Assembly (NCBI RefSeq): GCF_005771635.1 | Contig: NZ_VBWP01000009.1 | Coordinates: 1 to 64,000, forward strand | Reading direction: 5' to 3' | Source of the DNA: Culicoidibacter larvae | Lineage (GTDB): Bacteria; Bacillota_I; Bacilli_A; Culicoidibacterales; Culicoidibacteraceae | Length of the DNA: 64,000 nt | In this document: in pieces, positions 59,020 to 64,000 of the stretch | Numbering within the stretch: the first letter of the stretch is position 1 | How the letters are laid out: every line of letters begins with the position of its first letter | Made by a program: the position numbers and the translations under genes | Notes under the pieces: model-generated | Database searches by the model: none | What the model was told of the DNA's origin: nothing | The model's input: the letters and a program-made list of their open reading frames with translations, nothing else

Positions 59020-60168
59020 TTATTCGAACATCTCGGCAAACAGCCCATACAAATAATTTTCAATTCTGAATGGCTCTAAATCAGTGATTTTTTCACCTAA
59101 ACCGATATATTTAACCGGGATACCTAATTCTTTGCCGATTGCCAGCACGATTCCACCTTTAGCAGTACCATCCAACTTGGTCAGAACAACACCGCTGATT
59201 GGTGCAACCTCAGTAAAGGCACGCGCTTGTGATAAACCATTTTGCCCGGTTGTTGCATCAACAACCAGTAAAGTCTCATGCGGTGCTCCGGGATACTCAC
59301 GATCAATAATCCGGCGAATTTTTGCCAACTCATTCATTAGATTCGTTTTATTCTGCAAACGCCCGGCAGTATCACATAGAACGACATCATAATTACCATT
59401 CTTTGCTTTCTGCATCGCATCAAACATGACCGCACTTGGGTCGCCACCTTCGGTCCCAAGCACAATATCAACATTCGCACGCTGTGCCCAAACCGCTAAC
59501 TGGTCAATTGCACCGGCACGGAAGGTATCACCTGCTGCAAGTAAAACTTTCTTCCCTTGCGACTTGAACTGCTCGGCAAGTTTACCAATTGTTGTTGTCT
59601 TACCAGCACCATTCACACCGATCATTAAAATAACCGTTGGCTGCCCATGTTGCATATTTAGTTCACGACTACCGCTAATGCTCTCATTATAAATATCATA
59701 AAGTTTATTAACAATAACCTCATTTAATGCCCGTGGATCACTCACACCGCTGCGCTGCACCTCACGACGCAATTCATCCGTCAGCTCAGTTACCGTGGTC
59801 ACACCGACATCAGCCATAATTAAAATATCTTCAAGCTCTTCAAAGTATTCCTCATCAACCGTCTGGAACCGTGACATCAAATCACCAAACGCCGATAAAA
59901 TTCCACTACGGCTTTTGCTCATTTTCTGATGATAATCCTGAGCCTGCTCAATGCTACCTTGGGAAACCCCGGCACTAACAGCATCTTTCACTTCCTCAGC
60001 GGCTACCGGACTAGATTCCGGAACCGGTTGCGCCGCGGGCGCAGCCGGTTCCTCTAGCGTTTCTTCAGCATCAAGAGTAGCCGGTTCAATTATTTTGGCA
60101 TCGTCCAGATTTTGTTCTTCTTGTTCTTGACCTTTAAACAGGTTTTTAAATTTTGAGAAAAAACTCAT
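59020..60168 (-). CDS. ftsY: SRP receptor FtsY
   Basis: 382 residues. An acidic, Ala/Pro/Glu-rich A domain (30-80) is followed by N and G domains: GVNGAGKTTT, DTAGRLQN, TKLDGTAKGG, and the final GLGEKITDLEPF. ATG at 60168 has AGGAGG ten bases upstream. Confidence 0.97.
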   Translation of the reverse strand: MSFFSKFKNLFKGQEQEEQNLDDAKIIEPATLDAEETLEEPAAPAAQPVPESSPVAAEEVKDAVSAGVSQGSIEQAQDYHQKMSKSRSGILSAFGDLMSRFQTVDEEYFEELEDILIMADVGVTTVTELTDELRREVQRSGVSDPRALNEVIVNKLYDIYNESISGSRELNMQHGQPTVILMIGVNGAGKTTTIGKLAEQFKSQGKKVLLAAGDTFRAGAIDQLAVWAQRANVDIVLGTEGGDPSAVMFDAMQKAKNGNYDVVLCDTAGRLQNKTNLMNELAKIRRIIDREYPGAPHETLLVVDATTGQNGLSQARAFTEVAPISGVVLTKLDGTAKGGIVLAIGKELGIPVKYIGLGEKITDLEPFRIENYLYGLFAEMFE

Positions 60169-60188
60169 TTGCAACATGCCTCCTTTTG

Positions 60189-63173
60189 TTATTCAACGAT
60201 TTTTTCAGCCTCTTCCAAACGTACTGAAATCATCTTGGTAATTCCTGGTTCTTGCATTGTTACCCCATAAAGAATATCAGCTTGTTCCATTGTTCCTTTA
60301 CGGTGAGTAACAACAATAAATTGGGTTTCTTTGCTAAAGTTTCTTAAGTAGTTGGCAAAGCGTGATACGTTAGCATCATCAAGTGCCGCCTCAACTTCAT
60401 CAAGAATACAGAATGGTACGGTGCGGGTTTTTAATAGCGCAAACAGCAATGAAATTGCAGTTAGTGCTCGCTCTCCGCCGGAAAGCAGCGATAAATGCTG
60501 CAATTTTTTTCCTGGTGGCTGAGCGATAATATCAATACCTGAGGTTAAGACATTATCCGGATCGCTTAATTCAAGCAATGCTTTCCCGCCGCCAAAGAGC
60601 TCGCTGAAGGTCTCATTGAAATGAGTCTGGATGGTTTGGAAAGTCGTATAGAAGCGACTTTCCATCTCTTGATCCATTTCAGTGATAATCTCTAACAAAT
60701 TATCTTCTGCTTGTAACAAATCGGCTTTTTGCTCTGTCAGGAAAGTAAAACGTTCATTAACTCGTTCAAATTCTTCAATGGCACCAATATTTACCAGTCC
60801 CATTCGATCAATTGCCCGTTTTAATTCGGTTACACTTGCAACTGCTTCCTCAATTGGTTGTTCAAGCGTATGGCCGCAAGCACGCTCGTACGACAGTTGA
60901 TACTCTTCTCCAAGTCTGGTTAATTTAGTATCAATTTCAACTTCTAAGCGCGTTTGTTTTAATTCGATTGCTTTCAATTCCTGCGCTGCTTTTTGTTGTT
61001 CTTTTTGCAGTCCGCGCAATTCATTACGTAAATCTTCCAACCGCCCGGTTTGCTCTAAACGTAATTTCCGCTGTTCATTAATTGCAACAATAATCGCATC
61101 GCGCGATTCTTGTTGCACGGTATTATCATCATCAACATCAGTCCGCGCTGATTCTATATCAATTTGCTGACCTTTCAACTCCGCCAACCGAACTTCTAAG
61201 CGACCGATTTCTTCGGCAATTTGAATGTTTTGATTTTGTAATTGCTCAGTTTGCAGCGTTTGCGTGTTGAGCATTTCTTCTTTACGCACAAGTTCAAGTT
61301 GTAGGTCCTGCAGTTGGTTATGCGCATTTTGCTCAGCAGCTTTTTGCGTTGAATATTGCTCTTGCAATTGGCTGACTGATTGTTCCATTGTAGTAATATT
61401 CTTACGCAGTTGCTCAATCTGATGTTTTTGCGTCAATAATCCGGTTCTTTCATTAGCAACTTTACCACCGGTCATTGAACCGCCACGGTGAATAACTTCA
61501 CCTTCCAAAGTAACTACCCGGAACCGGGCGCCAACTTTTTTGGAAATATCGGTCGCATCTTTCAAGCTGTGCGCCACTAATGTAGTGCCAAGCAAATTCT
61601 CAACGATTGCCCGGTATTTATGATCAGTATTAATCAGGTTGCTGGCAACATCAACAAAACCATGTTGTTGTTTCAACATCGCTAAATCACCAGCGCTGGC
61701 AACGTTCCCTTTAATTCGGGTAATTGGTAAAAATGTTGCCTTTCCTAAACGATTCTCTTTCAAATACTGAATCGCATTTTGAGCAACGTATTCATCCTCA
61801 ACAACAATATTCTGTAAATTGCTGGCTAAAGCTACTTCGATAGCAACATCATAACGGGCATCTAGTTCAATTAAATCTACTAATACACCGTTTACACCTT
61901 TGATGCGGCCATTTTCAGCATGTTTTAAAACTGCCTTAACCCCATGAAACAAATGACCGTAGCTTGCTTCAACATCACTTAAAGTCTGGAAACGCGAACG
62001 AGTTGACTCAAGTTCACGAATTTGTTGCATTTGCTGTGCTTCAATACCACGAACCTGCTCATTTAGTTTGCCGGCTTCGGCAGCATGAGCAGCAATCGTC
62101 GCCCGCATCGTTTCAATTGCCTGTGCATCATTCGACTTCTGATTAGCAAAGGTTGATAACACTTGATCAATTTGTGCCTTTTTATCCATCAGTAACTGAT
62201 AATCAGTTTCCAGCTGTTTGTTGCTTTCTTGCATATTGCGGGCCCGTTCATCTAAAACCGCTTTTTGACCCTGAACATTTTCCAACACCCGGGTTGCTTC
62301 AACCAATTGTTCTTGCAACTGATTAATTTTTTGATCCTGAGTCACTAGTAATTGTTCAAATTCGTCAATTGACAATTCAGTTTCAACAACACTGGTAGCT
62401 AATGCAATATCCTTGGCAGTCAACTCTTCAGCCTGTACCTTTAATTCTTGCAATGCCTGATAAGAAGTTGTAATCTCTTGTGCTAATACCGCAATTTCAA
62501 TCGCCTGCAACTGCTCTTTCTTGCTTAAATATTCTTCAGCAACTGCTGCTTGTGCACGCAAAGGCTCAACTTGATATTCAAGCTCACCAATAATATCTTC
62601 AACCCGGCGTAAATTTTCATGTGTTGATTCCAATTTACGCAAAGCTTTTTCTTTTCGAGTCTTATATTTCAAAACGCCTGCAGCTTCTTCAAAAATAACC
62701 CGGCGTTCTACCGGCTTACTATTTAAAATCTCATCAATCCGACCTTGACCAATAATACTGAAAGCCTCTTTACCAACACCGCTGTCCATAAAAAGACCGG
62801 CAATATCTTGCAGCCGGACATTCTCGCCATTAATTTTATATTCACTCTCGCCATTCCGATACAATCGGCGACTGACACTTACTTCCTGAAACTCAATTGG
62901 CAACTGCTTCTCCGAGTTATCCAAAACTAAAGTCACTTCAGCAAAATTCAACGGCTTTTTAGTTTCACTGCCCTTGAAAATAACATCCTGCATCTTACCG
63001 CCGCGAAGCGTCTTAGCCGACTGCTCCCCGAGTACCCAGCGCACAGCATCAACAACATTGCTTTTCCCGCTGCCGTTAGGACCGACAATAGCAGAAATAC
63101 CCGCATTGAACTCAATGTCCGTGCGGTTGGCAAATGATTTAAAACCGTATGCTTCTATCCGTTTTAAAAACAT
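60189..63173 (-). CDS. smc: Chromosome segregation ATPase SMC
   Basis: 994 residues, about 190 shorter than Bacillus SMC (1186). Walker A GPNGSGKSN, Q-loop GQGRIDEIL, hinge with VEASYGHLFHGVKAVL to RGGSMTGG, C-terminal signature LSLLSGGERALTA and Walker B CILDEVEAALDD. All functional parts are present; the difference lies in the coiled-coil arms (about 90-95 residues less on each side). No rnc gene upstream, unlike Bacillus. Confidence 0.96.
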   Translation of the reverse strand: MFLKRIEAYGFKSFANRTDIEFNAGISAIVGPNGSGKSNVVDAVRWVLGEQSAKTLRGGKMQDVIFKGSETKKPLNFAEVTLVLDNSEKQLPIEFQEVSVSRRLYRNGESEYKINGENVRLQDIAGLFMDSGVGKEAFSIIGQGRIDEILNSKPVERRVIFEEAAGVLKYKTRKEKALRKLESTHENLRRVEDIIGELEYQVEPLRAQAAVAEEYLSKKEQLQAIEIAVLAQEITTSYQALQELKVQAEELTAKDIALATSVVETELSIDEFEQLLVTQDQKINQLQEQLVEATRVLENVQGQKAVLDERARNMQESNKQLETDYQLLMDKKAQIDQVLSTFANQKSNDAQAIETMRATIAAHAAEAGKLNEQVRGIEAQQMQQIRELESTRSRFQTLSDVEASYGHLFHGVKAVLKHAENGRIKGVNGVLVDLIELDARYDVAIEVALASNLQNIVVEDEYVAQNAIQYLKENRLGKATFLPITRIKGNVASAGDLAMLKQQHGFVDVASNLINTDHKYRAIVENLLGTTLVAHSLKDATDISKKVGARFRVVTLEGEVIHRGGSMTGGKVANERTGLLTQKHQIEQLRKNITTMEQSVSQLQEQYSTQKAAEQNAHNQLQDLQLELVRKEEMLNTQTLQTEQLQNQNIQIAEEIGRLEVRLAELKGQQIDIESARTDVDDDNTVQQESRDAIIVAINEQRKLRLEQTGRLEDLRNELRGLQKEQQKAAQELKAIELKQTRLEVEIDTKLTRLGEEYQLSYERACGHTLEQPIEEAVASVTELKRAIDRMGLVNIGAIEEFERVNERFTFLTEQKADLLQAEDNLLEIITEMDQEMESRFYTTFQTIQTHFNETFSELFGGGKALLELSDPDNVLTSGIDIIAQPPGKKLQHLSLLSGGERALTAISLLFALLKTRTVPFCILDEVEAALDDANVSRFANYLRNFSKETQFIVVTHRKGTMEQADILYGVTMQEPGITKMISVRLEEAEKIVE

Positions 63174-63244
63174 GCTTTCTGACTCCTAAAATAATCTTCT
63201 TAAATTAAACAATTCAAGCTTCTATCTTCATGGTAAATTAATAC

Positions 63245-63407
63245 TTCAGGCTTAATGAAAACGTTTGTCATTCTAAGGATAATTGTTGGATTTGTGCGAA
63301 GCGTATCTTGATATACGTGCCAAACAAAGACAACAATTTTCCAACGAATGCGGACAACGTGTTTCCGACGCAGCTTTGCTGCTAGTGCCTTTGGCGCAAA
63401 GCCTGAA
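63245..63407. repeat. Structured intergenic repeat, copy B
   Basis: About 163 bases. Outer closing stem TTCAGGCTT / AAGCCTGAA (63245-63253, 63399-63407), a second stem (63257-63273 with 63346-63365), a third stem AATTGTTG-GA-TTTGT (63281-63295 with 63324-63338), the shared GTGCGAAG core with CGTAT/ATACG inside, and a separate hairpin GCAGC-TTT-GCTGC. Multi-branched like a structured RNA. It fills the gap between smc and the DUF308 gene; no reading frame is supported. Confidence 0.7.
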
Positions 63408-63476
63408 TCTAAATATATATTATACCATTTATCCCCTCTATAAAAAAGAGAAAATTTTCCTGGATAAAACCAAAAA

Positions 63477-63507
63477 AACAAAGCCGGAAATACCCGGCTT
63501 CGTTTTA
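63477..63507 (-). terminator. Terminator of the DUF308 gene
   Basis: GAAGCCGG / CCGGCTTT stem, six-base loop, TTTTTTT on the minus strand. Confidence 0.85.
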
Positions 63508-63510
63508 TAA

Positions 63511-63999
63511 TTAAAATTGATGATTCTTAATTGCCACCGATTCAATGATGCTGGCAAAACCGGCAATAATGACGAAGATTGCTACCAGAATGGTCAGCAA
63601 ACTAAAGCTGGTAATCGGATTAAGAATAATCAATATTCCGACAATAATCAGCACGATAGCGAGTAACGCTTGCCAAATCCAAGCTGAAAAACCAAAGCGA
63701 CGCATATCGAAGGCACTAATAAACCGTAACAAGGCGAACAGAATCGTCCAGGCACCAAAACAATATGCCAAAACAATCATACTTTCCATTGGCACAAATA
63801 GTAAAATCAAACCAAAACCAATATCAATAATACCTTGAACTAAATGCCAACCCCAGCGCGGAAAGAATTTACGATTAATAATTGTTGCAATCGAAATACC
63901 GATTCCGGAAATTAAAAGTAAGGCACCAACAATCATTAATACAACCATAAAGGCTTCTGAAGGATTTAAGATAGCTACAACCCCTAAAATAATCAACAA
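63511..63999 (-). CDS. DUF308/HdeD-family membrane protein, cut by the window edge
   Basis: At least 162 residues with five or six TM helices arranged in repeated pairs (ILNPSEAFMVVLMIVGALLLISG and ILIILNPITSFSLLTILVAIFVIIAG), the HdeD/DUF308 pattern. The frame is open to the end of the window, so the true start may lie beyond it. Related proteins are linked to acid or envelope stress. Confidence 0.75.
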   Translation of the reverse strand: MLIILGVVAILNPSEAFMVVLMIVGALLLISGIGISIATIINRKFFPRWGWHLVQGIIDIGFGLILLFVPMESMIVLAYCFGAWTILFALLRFISAFDMRRFGFSAWIWQALLAIVLIIVGILIILNPITSFSLLTILVAIFVIIAGFASIIESVAIKNHQF

Positions 64000-64000
64000 A

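Overview
The window is AT-rich Gram-positive chromosomal DNA with strong AGGAGG-type ribosome sites and many extended -10 (TGnTATAAT) promoters. Gene content and order (ymdB-miaB-ricA; phoH-ybeY-dgkA-cdd; era-recO; smc-ftsY-ylxM-ffh-rpsP-khpA; an Rgg-type regulator) point to a low-GC Firmicute of the Bacilli/Erysipelotrichia neighbourhood. I cannot name the genus.

Left host segment (1-11.4 kb, mostly minus strand): a KtrB/TrkH-type potassium channel subunit, a Cof-type HAD phosphatase (plus strand), ymdB-miaB-ricA, a small alpha/beta hydrolase cotranscribed with an OmpR-type two-component system, recO and era, and a GH1 (6-phospho-)beta-glucosidase.

Prophage (11,405-50,085, about 38.7 kb): bounded by a 17-bp direct repeat (attL/attR), each flanked on the phage side by a pair of integrase arm-type repeats with the same geometry. 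It is a complete siphovirus-type element. A rightward lysogeny module (CI-like repressor, ImmA/IrrE-type peptidase, tyrosine integrase) diverges from a leftward lytic program: Cro, many small early proteins, a DNA methyltransferase, replisome organizer and helicase loader, exonuclease plus RecT, RecU-like nuclease, SSB, metallophosphoesterase, then HNH, terminase, portal, ClpP protease, capsid, connectors, tail, endolysin and holin. Operators with a 7-6-7 inverted repeat control the divergence. Two programmed frameshifts are readable: a +1 shift adding an Ig-like/LEM extension to the capsid protein and a -1 shift making the long tail-assembly chaperone.

Between the lysis genes and attL (11.5-15.4 kb) lies an accessory region that appears to be transcribed independently: a Panacea-domain antitoxin with a putative toxin, an Abi_2-family HEPN protein with an intact R-x4-H motif, a lipoprotein with its own operator-like palindrome, and, between the toxin pair and the HEPN gene, about 950 bp without a convincing protein gene that is packed with inverted repeats. 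Part of that stretch is a tandem array of about 120-bp units, each with a minus-strand extended -10 and one or two long-loop hairpins. This HEPN-plus-RNA-array locus is the best candidate for a new system.

Right host segment (50.1-64 kb): an HTH protein, a lone PTS IIB, an Rgg-family regulator with a divergent 12-residue Trp-Trp peptide gene that looks like its pheromone, then cdd-dgkA-ybeY-phoH, a candidate small RNA, khpA-rpsP, three related membrane proteins, ffh-ylxM-ftsY-smc, and a DUF308 membrane protein cut by the window edge. The usual phoH-ybeY-dgkA-cdd-era-recO run is split between cdd and era by the glucosidase, prophage, PTS and Rgg loci. Two intergenic structured repeats (58.9 and 63.3 kb) share a core and have covarying stems.
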